From contig NZ_JBHTBR010000005.1 in the NCBI RefSeq assembly GCF_042665075.1, positions 248,001 to 312,000 on the forward strand: a stretch of 64,000 nt of DNA, written 5' to 3'. Both the position numbers and the translations under genes were made by a program. Positions 18,694 through 27,750 of the stretch are shown piece by piece (position 1 is the first letter of the stretch; the number at the start of each line of letters is the position of its first letter). The stretch comes from Hirschia litorea (GTDB lineage Bacteria; Pseudomonadota; Alphaproteobacteria; Caulobacterales; Hyphomonadaceae). The notes under the pieces were generated by a model, which saw nothing but the letters and a program-made list of their open reading frames with translations, did no database searches and had not been told where the DNA came from.

Positions 18694-19559
18694 GTCTTTG
18701 CCTCTTGTGGCTTCACACCAAGCAATCGACATGTCGCAAGCGACAGCCCAGCACGGTTCATTGTATAGAAGTGAAAGTCTTTAACACCTTCTTCCACTAG
18801 CTTGTTGCAAAGCTCGGCAGTTAAATGTGCTGTAACCAAATCTCTAGTCTCAAGATCGTCTTCTAGACCTTCATATAGATCAGCATATTTCGGCGGCAGA
18901 TACGCCCCACACATATCAGCCATACGTGAGAGACCTGCAAAATTAGACTGCAACATGATACCGGGCACAATCGGTTTATCTATACCCGCCGCTTGCGCTT
19001 TATCACGGAAACGCAAAAAGGTTTCAGGCTCGAAGAAAAACTGCGTAATTGCGCGATCTGCACCAGCATCAAATTTGCGTTTTAGATTTGTAAGTTCATC
19101 TTGCAGACTACGCGCTTCGGGATGACTTTCAGGGTAGCATCCGACAGATATGTCGAAATCTGCTATTTCCTTGGCACCCTCTATCAAATCTGAAGCGTAG
19201 CTATAACCTTCTGGATGAGGCGCATACTTAGCCCCGATACCCTCTACAGGGTCTCCGCGCAAAGCAACGACACTCTTAACACCTCTATCCCAATAGCTCT
19301 GCAAAACGCTATTCACATCACTCTTGCTTGCAGCCACACATGTTATGTGTCCTGCGGTTTTAATCGAATTTGCCGTATCAGATGCGATCTTACCAACAAC
19401 ATCTAGCGTACGTTCCCGAGTAGAACCTCCAGCCCCATATGTTACAGACACGAATTTGGGGGCCAAAGGCGCAAGCCTCTGCACAGAATCCCACAAACGC
19501 TGCTCCATCGCATCCGATTTCGGCGGAAAAAATTCAAATGATATATTGAGATTGCTCAC
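18690..19559 (-). CDS. metF: 5,10-methylenetetrahydrofolate reductase
   Basis: FAD enzyme that makes 5-methyltetrahydrofolate, the methyl donor for the methionine synthase encoded just downstream. The 289-residue length is normal for bacterial MetF. It starts with ISFEFFPPKSD (catalytic Glu region), and has VTYGAGGSTRERT, VVALRGDP (FAD contact), YPESHPEA and QFFFEPETFLRF, all family signatures. It overlaps the upstream regulator-methyltransferase and the downstream metH gene by 4 bases each, so the four enzymes are one translationally coupled unit. Confidence 0.97.
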   Translation of the reverse strand: MSNLNISFEFFPPKSDAMEQRLWDSVQRLAPLAPKFVSVTYGAGGSTRERTLDVVGKIASDTANSIKTAGHITCVAASKSDVNSVLQSYWDRGVKSVVALRGDPVEGIGAKYAPHPEGYSYASDLIEGAKEIADFDISVGCYPESHPEARSLQDELTNLKRKFDAGADRAITQFFFEPETFLRFRDKAQAAGIDKPIVPGIMLQSNFAGLSRMADMCGAYLPPKYADLYEGLEDDLETRDLVTAHLTAELCNKLVEEGVKDFHFYTMNRAGLSLATCRLLGVKPQEAKT

Positions 19560-20569
19560 GCGGTTTCTTTCTTTGGGGTCAAATTCGATGTTTGAGGTAA
19601 TGCTAATTTAGTTGCAGTCCAAATATTGACGGAAAGCCCTTCTTGATGGGTATCCAATGATGTTTTTGGAGCATCAAAGGTCTGGCTAAGACCTTGCTTC
19701 AAATCAGCCATCTCGCACCAATCTGCAAAGTAGCTATCATCAAACCCCAGATGTCTATGCGCTTGATCCCGTCTAAGATATTCAAGTTCATGAGGCGCAA
19801 AATCGACAACCAGCAAGCGCCCTTCCGGCTTCAACAACCGACTCGCTTCCATAATGGCTCGCTCAGGTTCATCAAGGAAATGCAGAACTTGGTGAATGAT
19901 AACAAGATCAGCACATTCATCATCAAAGGGCGTACTTGTGGCATCTCCGTGCCGCACACCCACATGACTAAATTGGGGGCCAGACAAGTTTGAGCGGGCA
20001 ATCGTGAGCATCTGATGCGATAGATCTATTCCATCTGCCATGTGAGCCTTCGGCGCGAACAAAGCCAACATCCGTCCAGTGCCTGTTCCCATATCTATAA
20101 CGCGCTCAAAAGTGGCATCGCCAACAATATTCAACACAGCAGCTTCAATCTCGCTTTCAGGGTAATGCAATGCGCGAATTGCATCCCACTCTTCAGCGGA
20201 TCGCTCAAAGAAAGAAACAGCCTCTTTCTGACGCGCTGCTCTGACTTCATCTAAGCGAGACAAATCTCGCAAAACACCTTTATCCTCTTGGTCCACCAGC
20301 GAAAGAATAACATCCACTAATTTACGGCCCGCTCCTTTGCGAGGTAATTTGTAAAACACCCATGCCCCTTCCGGCATGCGCTCAACCAATCCCGCCGATG
20401 TTAGGAATTTCATATGACGCGACAATCGTGGCTGGCTCTGACCAAGTATTTGGGCTAACTCACCCACAGAAAGTTCACCTCGACTCAATAAGACAAGCAC
20501 GCGCGCACGGGTAGCCTCTCCTGCTGCCCGCAAACTATCTACCATTTGATCTAAACAATAATGCTCCAT
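19556..20569 (-). CDS. ArsR-family regulator fused to a SAM-dependent methyltransferase
   Basis: Likely regulator of the methyl-cycle operon it heads. N-terminal winged helix (about residues 8-85: SLRAAGEATRARVLVLLSRGELSVGELAQ, then QPRLSRHMKFL) without the cysteines of metal-sensing ArsR proteins, then a class I methyltransferase fold (about 150-260: VIDMGTGTGRML, ADGIDLSHQML, LVIIHQVLHFL). Related ArsR regulators (SahR type) control methionine-cycle genes in response to S-adenosylhomocysteine. The start at 20569 is preferred because longer versions (to 20605) would run through the palindrome at 20575-20596. The methyltransferase part may act as ligand sensor or enzyme; this cannot be told from sequence. 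Confidence 0.88.
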   Translation of the reverse strand: MEHYCLDQMVDSLRAAGEATRARVLVLLSRGELSVGELAQILGQSQPRLSRHMKFLTSAGLVERMPEGAWVFYKLPRKGAGRKLVDVILSLVDQEDKGVLRDLSRLDEVRAARQKEAVSFFERSAEEWDAIRALHYPESEIEAAVLNIVGDATFERVIDMGTGTGRMLALFAPKAHMADGIDLSHQMLTIARSNLSGPQFSHVGVRHGDATSTPFDDECADLVIIHQVLHFLDEPERAIMEASRLLKPEGRLLVVDFAPHELEYLRRDQAHRHLGFDDSYFADWCEMADLKQGLSQTFDAPKTSLDTHQEGLSVNIWTATKLALPQTSNLTPKKETA

Positions 20570-20574
20570 ATTCC

Positions 20575-20596
20575 CATATAAACATATCTTTATATG
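20575..20596. promoter_or_regulatory. Palindromic operator of the metF/metH operon
   Basis: 22-base inverted repeat with half-sites CATATAAA (20575-20582) and TTTATATG (20589-20596) around a near-symmetric ATAT core; 10 of 11 base pairs match. It lies just before the regulator start, and on the minus strand a possible promoter (TTGCTT, 17 bases, TATGTT) would overlap it. An AT-rich palindrome of this kind fits the ATAAAGAT/ATCTTTAT-like sites I associate with SahR-type regulators. Autorepression is inferred. Confidence 0.65.
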
Positions 20597-20801
20597 ATCT
20601 ATCAAGCAAAATTGTTCGTATTCATTCCATTGTCAGCATTAATCTATAAACTTCTATGTTCTAAGACTACTGACATGTTTCGACAGGCCATTAGATATTG
20701 TGACCTTTTAGAAACAGCCTACAAAGAGATATCGCCCAGCCTATTGAAATTAGTTCTCATTAGGCACATATGCCAGCCTAATGTGAGGGGAATATTGGTT
20801 T

Positions 20802-21542
20802 ATGATGAAAATAGCATCGATTTCTGCCTTAACAATCTTAGGATTGGGTGGATGTGCATCGACAGAAGTCGCTGCGCCGGGGACAGTGTATGACCCTTAC
20901 GAAGGGTTTAACCGTCGTATGTTTGCCTTAAACAACACACTTGATAAGGCAATTCTTGAACCCACAGCCAAAGGCTATCGCTTTGTCACGACGGAAGACA
21001 TGCGCGAAGGCTTTTCAAATGCATTGGCAAACCTCAAAGAGCCCGTCACCTTCGCCAACGAAATTCTTCAAGGCGACTTTATAGATGCCAGCAACACCGT
21101 TGGCCGCTTCGCACTAAACTCCACCTTAGGTGTCGTTGGTTTAGTTGATGTTGCAGGAAGCTTGGGAATTGAAAGAAAGTCAGAAGACTTTGGCCAAACG
21201 CTAGGTAAATGGGGCGTTGGAGATGGCCCTTATTTGGTATTGCCTATTTTAGGATCAACCAATCCTCGCGATCTGCTCGGAACAGGAATCGACTCCGCAT
21301 TCCAGCCCCTTAATTATGCCCAATTTTCTGGCGATACAGAGTTCAGAATTGGACGAAGCGTTTTAGGTGTCGTATCTGGACGCGAGAAATTAATAGAACT
21401 CATCGCTGATTTACGCGAACAACAAGCCGACCCCTATACTGCAGCAAGGCGAATTTATGGCCAAACAAGGGACGCCGCCATTCGAAATGGCGCAGAAGAC
21501 CCTAATGCGTACGAAGATTTGCCTAATTATGATGAATACTAA
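20802..21542 (+). CDS. mlaA: Phospholipid-binding lipoprotein MlaA (VacJ)
   Basis: Outer-membrane lipoprotein that removes misplaced phospholipids from the outer leaflet and passes them to MlaC. The 246-residue protein has a lipobox (LGGCAS, Cys about 18), then YDPYEGFNRRMFALN, the NLKEPVTFANEILQGD block, and DFGQTLGKWGVGDGPYLVLPILG, all strong family signatures. It is followed after 36 bases by mlaC on the same strand. The inner-membrane MlaDEFB part is not in the window. It is divergent from the methyl-cycle operon. Confidence 0.95.
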   Translation: MMKIASISALTILGLGGCASTEVAAPGTVYDPYEGFNRRMFALNNTLDKAILEPTAKGYRFVTTEDMREGFSNALANLKEPVTFANEILQGDFIDASNTVGRFALNSTLGVVGLVDVAGSLGIERKSEDFGQTLGKWGVGDGPYLVLPILGSTNPRDLLGTGIDSAFQPLNYAQFSGDTEFRIGRSVLGVVSGREKLIELIADLREQQADPYTAARRIYGQTRDAAIRNGAEDPNAYEDLPNYDEY

Positions 21543-21578
21543 AGATACCAACTGTTAAGGGCCTCTAGGAGGGCTTCC

Positions 21579-22244
21579 ATGACTATTCTTAAAAAAATTA
21601 CCGCTCTCGCACTTGCCAGTACTTTTTTAGCTGGCGCAGCCCTCGCCGACCAGAAAGCTGAGGCTTATGTTGAAAAAAATGCTAACATTGTTCTACACAC
21701 ATTAAACCAGCCCTCACTAACACGCGAAGACCGCACGGCCCAATTTAACAGCTATATGAATACATTTGCTGATATGGATAAAGTCGCCCGCTTTGCTGTT
21801 GGTCGTTATGGACGCCAATTCACAGACGCTGAATTCCAAGCCTATTCGAAAGCTTTCATCACATACGCTCTAGCTGTGTATGAAGTCCAATTGGATCGCT
21901 TCCGGGGTGAAGAAATTGAAGTTGTTGGATCTGTAGATTTGCGCCCTGGTGATTCCGTCGTGAAAACGCGGATTCTAGCACCGAACACAGGTAAAAAATT
22001 CAATGTCGAATGGCGTGTACGTCAAGAAAAAGGCTCTGACACATATAACGTGCTAGATGTGGCGCTTAACATTGAAGGAAGCCAAATATGGCTTGCTCAA
22101 GAACAGCAAGCACAGTTTGTTTCATTGCTCGACCGCTCTAATGGTAGCGTTGAAGCACTTATTCAACGCATAAATGAAATGACAGCCAAGCTGAATGCAG
22201 AAAAAGACCTCAATTCAGAAGCAACAGCACTGAACTTGAACTAA
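21579..22244 (+). CDS. mlaC: Periplasmic phospholipid shuttle MlaC
   Basis: Soluble carrier between MlaA and the inner-membrane MlaFEDB transporter. The 221-residue protein has a signal peptide (MTILKKITALALASTFLAGAALA), then the MlaC/Ttg2D pattern: an N-terminal helix pair, FADMDKVARFAVGRYGRQFTDAEF, and the strands VKTRILAP...FNVEWRVR and VLDVALNIEGSQIWLAQEQQAQF. A good ribosome site (GGAGG) lies 8-10 bases upstream. It ends 27 bases before a strong terminator, closing a two-gene mlaA-mlaC unit. Confidence 0.92.
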   Translation: MTILKKITALALASTFLAGAALADQKAEAYVEKNANIVLHTLNQPSLTREDRTAQFNSYMNTFADMDKVARFAVGRYGRQFTDAEFQAYSKAFITYALAVYEVQLDRFRGEEIEVVGSVDLRPGDSVVKTRILAPNTGKKFNVEWRVRQEKGSDTYNVLDVALNIEGSQIWLAQEQQAQFVSLLDRSNGSVEALIQRINEMTAKLNAEKDLNSEATALNLN

Positions 22245-22271
22245 TAATTCATTTTCGAAACCATCTTTTAT

Positions 22272-22307
22272 AAAAAAGCCCAACGACTAGAGTCGTTGGG
22301 CTTTTTT
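22272..22307 (+). terminator. Intrinsic terminator after mlaC
   Basis: GCCCAACGACT (22278-22288) pairs with AGTCGTTGGGC (22291-22301) over a very short loop, flanked by A-run on the left and T-run on the right. It therefore can work on both strands, ending mlaC on the plus strand and the receiver gene at 22331 on the minus strand. Confidence 0.93.
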
Positions 22308-22330
22308 ATCAGGCTCGATCAACAGATATT

Positions 22331-23191
22331 CTAAACGTCTAAGTATACGCGATTGCGTCCATTATTTTGTGATCCTTTTGGCGTCACAACGGGTTCAGGT
22401 TTTTCACCGTTCAGCTCGCGCTGTTCTTCAAGCGCATGACGTACAGCAGATAACATTTCTTCTGCCCCATAAGGCTTATACAACAACGCATTCGCACCAT
22501 GGCTGCGCGCTGTTTTTAACTCCCGACCCGCGATATCAGAACCATCCGTTCCGCCCGTCATAGCCACCAACGCAACATGCGGCCAAACATCTCGCACGAG
22601 TTTGATAACCTCATGGCCATCCGTCCCCGGCATAAAGAGATCGGTTATAACGACATTGACCTGATCATAGCTAAGGCGCTCAATTGCATCCTGAGCATTA
22701 TCAAACACAGTCACGCGATACCCATTAGGGCGCAATACACCCGCAGCAACTTTTCCACACGTCCGGCTGTCATCAATCACTACAGCGTGGAGTTTCGCCG
22801 CCCCACCCGCACGGATTGACGCAACATCATCCGCAATAGACCTTGCTTCTTCAAGCCCAAATGGCTTTCGCAAAACCAGTTTTACACCGCGTTCTCGCGC
22901 CTGAACCAAACCACTATAGTTGTCCGTTGAATCTGCTGTCATCACACCAACAACGGCTTCCGGCCATCGTTTACGCACATCATCAATCAACTCAAGGCCT
23001 GAGATACCACCATAATTGATATCAATCAGAACAAGATCAAAAGTAGCGTCAAACAGTTCAGGCTTACCTTTATATTCGCGTACAGACAGAGCAATCATGC
23101 ACTCGCAACCAGCCTGCCCCAAAATGGACGACATAATCTTAGCTTGCGTCGCACTATCTTCTAGTAAAAGACACTTAATTGCTTGCATCAT
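22331..23191 (-). CDS. Double receiver-domain response regulator without output domain
   Basis: About 286 residues from the ATG at 23191 (GGGG a few bases upstream; the frame runs to 23206). Two CheY-like domains in tandem: the first (about 1-120) with acidic LLEDS, phospho-acceptor Asp in LVLIDINY and Lys in LRKPFG; the second (about 130-255) with VIDDSR, VVITDLFMPG and LYKPYG. Both have the residues needed for phosphorylation. The C-terminal 30 residues are polar with no DNA-binding, GGDEF or HPt domain. It may be a phosphate sink or an adaptor for a kinase elsewhere; the partner cannot be told from this window. Confidence 0.88.
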   Translation of the reverse strand: MMQAIKCLLLEDSATQAKIMSSILGQAGCECMIALSVREYKGKPELFDATFDLVLIDINYGGISGLELIDDVRKRWPEAVVGVMTADSTDNYSGLVQARERGVKLVLRKPFGLEEARSIADDVASIRAGGAAKLHAVVIDDSRTCGKVAAGVLRPNGYRVTVFDNAQDAIERLSYDQVNVVITDLFMPGTDGHEVIKLVRDVWPHVALVAMTGGTDGSDIAGRELKTARSHGANALLYKPYGAEEMLSAVRHALEEQRELNGEKPEPVVTPKGSQNNGRNRVYLDV

Positions 23192-23554
23192 TCTGCCCCA
23201 AAGCATACGCCAAATTGGCCCTCTCGGATTCAGAGTTTACCCAGATTGCCCTAATATTGAGCTAACCAATTCACAAAATTCGTTATACTTTGCGATATCA
23301 AAAGGCGAAAACTCAACCTCTCCAACCCATTCGGGCGCTAGATACAATTTAAGGCTGCCACAACATTCCCCCACCTAATTCAAAGGCTGCGCAGGAGATA
23401 ATTGATGGCAAGCAAACTAAGGCGTCATTTTAATCAATAATAATTAGATATAGCATGAAGTTAGATACACGCTTGCTTTCCTCTCCAAATGCGACTGAAA
23501 TTCCAATGTTCACATAATGCAGTGAAGAACGGCATAATTGGAGACTGAAAAATC
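23192..23554. other. Intergenic region between receiver gene and antiporter
   Basis: 363 bases between divergent genes, AT-rich. It should hold the promoters of both. I see no convincing gene. A possible 11-codon ORF at about 23404-23439 (MASKLRRHFNQ) has GGAGA upstream and a 20-codon ORF starts at about 23456 without a ribosome site; neither is supported beyond that. Confidence 0.5.
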
Positions 23555-25300
23555 ATGGACCATGCCGGGCAAGATATTCTGATCAAGGACGTCATTGTTT
23601 TTCTCTTTGCCGCAGGGCTTGTCGTGCCCACCTTACGATATTTCCGCGTGCCAGCCGTTTTAGGCTTCATTTTGGCCGGTATCGCCCTCGGCCCAATGGG
23701 ATTAGGTGCCTTTACGCATCACTGGCCATTGCTCGAATATGTCACCATGAGCGAGTCAAAAGCCGCTGCCCCCTTTGCGGAACTAGGCGTACTCTTCTTG
23801 CTTTTTCTTATCGGGTTAGAACTCTCCTTCGAGAAACTTTGGGCAATGCGGCGACTTGTGTTTGGTTCCGGCACAATTCAATCAGCAATGAGTGCACTGA
23901 TCATTGCAATCGCAGCATATCTACTTGGCCTTAGCGCACCTGCTGCAACTCTTATTGGGCTTGCCCTTGCTTTGTCTTCAACTGCAATCGTCATGCAAAT
24001 TCTCATTGGAGAGCACCGTGCAGCTTCTCCTGCTGGCCGCACTGGTTTCAGCGTTTTACTATTTCAAGATATTCTTGTCGCACCGATTCTTATTCTTGCA
24101 GGCTTCCTCTCACACACCACCGCCCCCAGCTTATCGGGTGCAATCTTTCAAGCTGCATTCAATGGTCTATCCGCCATAATTGTTATTCTCTTCATTGGGC
24201 ATTTTTTACTACGTCCTCTTTTTAGACTCGCAGCAAATACTGGCGGACGTGATTTCTTAATTGCCACTACACTTCTCACCGTTGTAGGTGCTGCCGTCCT
24301 CACTGCTAGCGCTGGTTTATCACTGGCTTTAGGCGCTCTACTCGCGGGACTTATGCTTGGTGAAACAGAGTTCAAACATCAAACGGAAGTCGATCTAGAA
24401 CCCTTCAAAAGCTTATTATTGGGACTGTTCTTTATGACAATCGGCATGGGGTTAGACCTACATGCGATTTGGGATCAATTTCCTGTCATTCTACTTGGTT
24501 TAGTAGGCTTACTCTCAATTAAGCTCATCATCGCAATCATTGCATGCCGCATCTTTACGGGAAAACTATCTACCGCACTTGAAGCAGCGTTTTTATTAGC
24601 ACCAGCAGGCGAATTTGCTTTTGTTGTACTCGCCGCAGGAACAGCTGGGAGCGTTATTTCACAAAATGACGCCACTATCGTTACCGCCATTGCCAGCATA
24701 TCAATGATGATCATTCCCGCATTTTCAACACTTGGACAACTTTTTGCTAAACGATTTGATAAACAAACACCAGAAGATGCAGAACCTCTTAGTGATTATT
24801 CAACCCTTGAGGGACATGTTATCATTGTGGGGTTAGGTCGCGTTGGACAAACCGTCGGTCACATTCTCAAATCCGAGAAGACCGAATTCGTTGCATTAGA
24901 AAATCGGCCTCAACGCGTGAACATACTAAGAAGGGAAGGCTGGCCTGTATATTTGGGTGATGCATCGCGTAAAGAAATACTCGAAAAGGCGGGCGTCATG
25001 GGAGCTGCTATGACCGTCCTAACACTTGATGATGCTGGATCGATTGAATCTATGGTTAGAGCCGCAAGGCAGTTACGCACAGACATGCCGATCATCGTGC
25101 GCGCCAAAGATGCAATCCACGCCCGTCAACTCTACAACGCTGGGGCAAATTTCGTTGTCCCAGAAGCTATTGAAGCAGGCCTTCAGTTGGCTTCACGAAC
25201 ACTACGCGAATTTGGGTATGATGGGGAAACATGCCGAGATTTAATCGCACATGAGAGGGACAGAGAATATAAACTTGCAACACAAGAAACAAAAAAATGA
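23555..25300 (+). CDS. Kef-type (CPA2) monovalent cation/proton antiporter with TrkA-N domain
   Basis: 581-residue inner-membrane protein that would exchange K+ (or Na+) for H+. About 12 hydrophobic segments (residues about 8-395) with the CPA2 patterns VPAVLGFILAGIALGP and LGVLFLLFLIGLELSF, then an RCK/TrkA-N nucleotide-binding domain (about 410-540: HVIIVGLGRVGQTVGHIL, VYLGDASRKEILEKAGV). No separate KefF/KefG partner is next to it. The ATG has GGAG 11 bases upstream. It overlaps the next gene by 4 bases (ATGA). Confidence 0.92.
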   Translation: MDHAGQDILIKDVIVFLFAAGLVVPTLRYFRVPAVLGFILAGIALGPMGLGAFTHHWPLLEYVTMSESKAAAPFAELGVLFLLFLIGLELSFEKLWAMRRLVFGSGTIQSAMSALIIAIAAYLLGLSAPAATLIGLALALSSTAIVMQILIGEHRAASPAGRTGFSVLLFQDILVAPILILAGFLSHTTAPSLSGAIFQAAFNGLSAIIVILFIGHFLLRPLFRLAANTGGRDFLIATTLLTVVGAAVLTASAGLSLALGALLAGLMLGETEFKHQTEVDLEPFKSLLLGLFFMTIGMGLDLHAIWDQFPVILLGLVGLLSIKLIIAIIACRIFTGKLSTALEAAFLLAPAGEFAFVVLAAGTAGSVISQNDATIVTAIASISMMIIPAFSTLGQLFAKRFDKQTPEDAEPLSDYSTLEGHVIIVGLGRVGQTVGHILKSEKTEFVALENRPQRVNILRREGWPVYLGDASRKEILEKAGVMGAAMTVLTLDDAGSIESMVRAARQLRTDMPIIVRAKDAIHARQLYNAGANFVVPEAIEAGLQLASRTLREFGYDGETCRDLIAHERDREYKLATQETKK

Positions 25301-25791
25301 CAACCGACAACACCCCTCAGACGCCTACAATATCCACGAAACTTGAGAACGAAATACAAGACTATTTCAATAGATATGCTGAGGCATTTTCTAAATTCGA
25401 CTTTCAAACCGTCAGTAAAATGTGGTCTCTTCCCTGCCTTGTAACGTCAAACAAGAACAGCCTCTCCTTCACTGACCGAAAAGTATTTGAAGAAAACCTC
25501 AACAAAATGGGAAATTTCGGTAAGTCAGTTGGAATAACGCTCGTTCAGAAAATTGTCTTTGAAATCTTCCAGATAGCTCCCGAAACACTTAGCGTTAGAA
25601 CCCGCGATACAAGTTTCAACAAGGATGGGGAAGCTATAGTTGGATGGGAACAAACATATATATTGCAACACATTGATGACCAATGGAAAGCAATCGCAAC
25701 CGTTGCCAGTGGTGAAGTGACAAGTTGGGCAGCAAAAGACACCCCACTCGCGCCCAAAATCGCTTCTTCTGACAATATACTACTTGATTAA
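25297..25791 (+). CDS. NTF2/SnoaL-like protein of unknown function
   Basis: 164 residues, no signal peptide. The pattern EIQDYFNRYAEAFSKFDFQTVSKMWSLPCLVTS followed by a late strand block (GWEQTYILQHIDDQWKAIATVA) is that of the NTF2-like superfamily. It overlaps the antiporter gene (ATGA), so the two are co-translated; whether it modulates the antiporter is unknown. The C-terminal 25 residues are polar. A strong terminator follows directly. Confidence 0.75.
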   Translation: MTTDNTPQTPTISTKLENEIQDYFNRYAEAFSKFDFQTVSKMWSLPCLVTSNKNSLSFTDRKVFEENLNKMGNFGKSVGITLVQKIVFEIFQIAPETLSVRTRDTSFNKDGEAIVGWEQTYILQHIDDQWKAIATVASGEVTSWAAKDTPLAPKIASSDNILLD

Positions 25792-25832
25792 AAAAAAGGG
25801 GATGTAAGCCAAACCTACATCCCCCTTTTTTA
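25791..25832. terminator. Bidirectional terminator between antiporter operon and ettA
   Basis: GGGGATGTA (25798-25806) pairs with TACATCCCC (about 25816-25824), with an A-run before and a T-run after. It can end both the plus-strand antiporter operon and the minus-strand ettA gene, which stops at 25854. Confidence 0.9.
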
Positions 25833-25853
25833 TATATCACTTAAAGCAGCAAC

Positions 25854-27518
25854 CTAATCACGGCTAAATTTCTGGAAGGTTGGACGCTTAGGTGCAGCCC
25901 CCTCTTCACCCAGACGTTTTTTCTTGTCTTCAAGGTAAGATGAGAAATCACCTTCAAACCATTCCACATGGCTATTACCTTCAAACGCAAGAATGTGCGT
26001 ACACATACGGTCAAGGAACCAACGATCGTGCGAGATGATAACAGCACACCCTGGGAAGTCATCCAAACCTGCCTCAAGCGCTTGTAGTGTTTCCACATCA
26101 AGATCGTTTGTCGGCTCATCGAGGAGAAGCAAGTTTCCACCTTCTTTAAGCATTTTGGCAAGGTGTACACGGTTACGCTCACCACCAGATAGCTTACCAA
26201 CGATTTTAGACTGGTCCGTCTTGCGGAAGTTGAACGCAGACACATAAGCACGTGAGGACATTTCCACACCGCCAATGTCGATATAATCCAGCCCGTCAGA
26301 AATTTCCTGCCAGACATTATTCTCATCATTCAAACTGTCACGAGATTGGTCGATATAACCCATCTGCACAGTATCACCGACCTTGAAAGTTCCTTCATCA
26401 GGAACTTCTTTACCTGTGATCATTTTAAACAATGTTGTTTTACCCGCACCGTTTGGACCGATCACACCAACAATGCCACCCGGAGGCAAACGGAAGCTTA
26501 GATCTTTGATCAATAAGCGGTCGCCGTAGCCTTTATAAAGCCCTTCAGCTTCCACAACCACACTACCCAAACGCTCTCCAGGAGGAATACGAATTTGAGC
26601 TGTTGTAATTTTCTCTTTTTCCGCCGCTGATGCTTTTTCATTATAAGCAGACATACGTGCTTTAGATTTAGCCTGACGCGCTTTAGGGGATGAACGCACC
26701 CACTCAAGCTCTTTATTCAGTGTACGTTTACGACCCGCTTCTTCACGTGCTTCTTGCTCCATACGTTTGGCTTTTTGCTCAATCCAACGAGAGTAATTGC
26801 CTTCATATGGAATACCTTGGCCGCGATCTAGCTCCAGCATCCATGTGGTGATCTGGTCAAGGAAGTAACGGTCGTGCGTCACGAGGATAACACAGCCAGG
26901 GAAATTCATGAGATAGTTTTGAAGCCAATCAACAGTGGTCGCATCAAGGTGGTTGGTCGGTTCATCCATCAATAGCATGTCAGGCTTAGACAGAAGCAAT
27001 TGACAGATCGCAACACGGCGTTTCTCACCCCCAGATAAAGGCGCAACCAATGCATCGCGAGGCGGACAACAAAGCGCATTCATCGCCATCTCGATTTTGG
27101 AATCGATATCCCAAGCATCCATCTGGTCTACTTGCTCTTGCAGAGCCGTCATCTCTTCCATCAATTCGTCTGAGTATTCCTCAGCCATTTTCATGGAGAT
27201 TTCGTTGAACTTATCAAAAGCTTCTTTTTCCGGACAACCAACGATCACGTTTTCCCAAACAGTGTCACCATTATCCAGCTGCGGCTCCTGAGGAAGGTAT
27301 CCAATTTTCGCACCATCAGCTGCGCGTGCTTCCCCGCCATATTCTTTATCCACGCCCGCCATAATGCGCATAAGCGTAGATTTACCCGCACCGTTGGAAC
27401 CCACAACACCGATTTTCGCGTCTGGCAAAAATGATAGGTGAATGTTTTCAAATACTTTTTTGCCACCTGGATAAGTCTTGGACAAACCTTGAAGCTGGTA
27501 AACGTATTTAATAGCCAT
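25854..27518 (-). CDS. ettA: Energy-dependent translational throttle protein EttA (ABC-F)
   Basis: Soluble ABC-F protein that binds the ribosomal E site and gates entry into elongation according to ATP/ADP. The start at 27518 (MAIKYVYQLQGLSKTYPGGKKV) matches the family start; the open frame to 27611 is upstream sequence. 554 residues: first ABC domain with Walker A GSNGAGKST and LSGGEKRR signature, an arm and P-site tether linker (about 245-310, KAKRMEQEAREEAGRKRTL), second ABC with GPNGAGKTT and LSGGERNR, and LLLDEPTNDLD. Length and motifs are normal for EttA. Confidence 0.96.
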   Translation of the reverse strand: MAIKYVYQLQGLSKTYPGGKKVFENIHLSFLPDAKIGVVGSNGAGKSTLMRIMAGVDKEYGGEARAADGAKIGYLPQEPQLDNGDTVWENVIVGCPEKEAFDKFNEISMKMAEEYSDELMEEMTALQEQVDQMDAWDIDSKIEMAMNALCCPPRDALVAPLSGGEKRRVAICQLLLSKPDMLLMDEPTNHLDATTVDWLQNYLMNFPGCVILVTHDRYFLDQITTWMLELDRGQGIPYEGNYSRWIEQKAKRMEQEAREEAGRKRTLNKELEWVRSSPKARQAKSKARMSAYNEKASAAEKEKITTAQIRIPPGERLGSVVVEAEGLYKGYGDRLLIKDLSFRLPPGGIVGVIGPNGAGKTTLFKMITGKEVPDEGTFKVGDTVQMGYIDQSRDSLNDENNVWQEISDGLDYIDIGGVEMSSRAYVSAFNFRKTDQSKIVGKLSGGERNRVHLAKMLKEGGNLLLLDEPTNDLDVETLQALEAGLDDFPGCAVIISHDRWFLDRMCTHILAFEGNSHVEWFEGDFSSYLEDKKKRLGEEGAAPKRPTFQKFSRD

Positions 27519-27750
27519 GTGCGCTGATAACTCTTCTAATCGGGGATGAATTGAGACCAGAGTTAATGCCGGAAATAAGTGCGGAAAGCAAGTGGAGCAC
27601 TTCAGAAACAATATTTCAAAAATCTCCTTGAAAATCCCCGTTAACCAAAACTCTCCCGCACCATTTTAACGACATGTAAAACACATTCGAGCATATATAG
27701 TCGCACGATATATTACTTGATTTCATTAGAAAAATTAGGCTCGTGTTTTA

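Noticed and set aside
20569..20605. Longer start of the ArsR-methyltransferase gene at 20605
   Set aside because: The extra codons run through a 22-base palindrome that looks like the operator and promoter, and no ribosome site precedes 20605.
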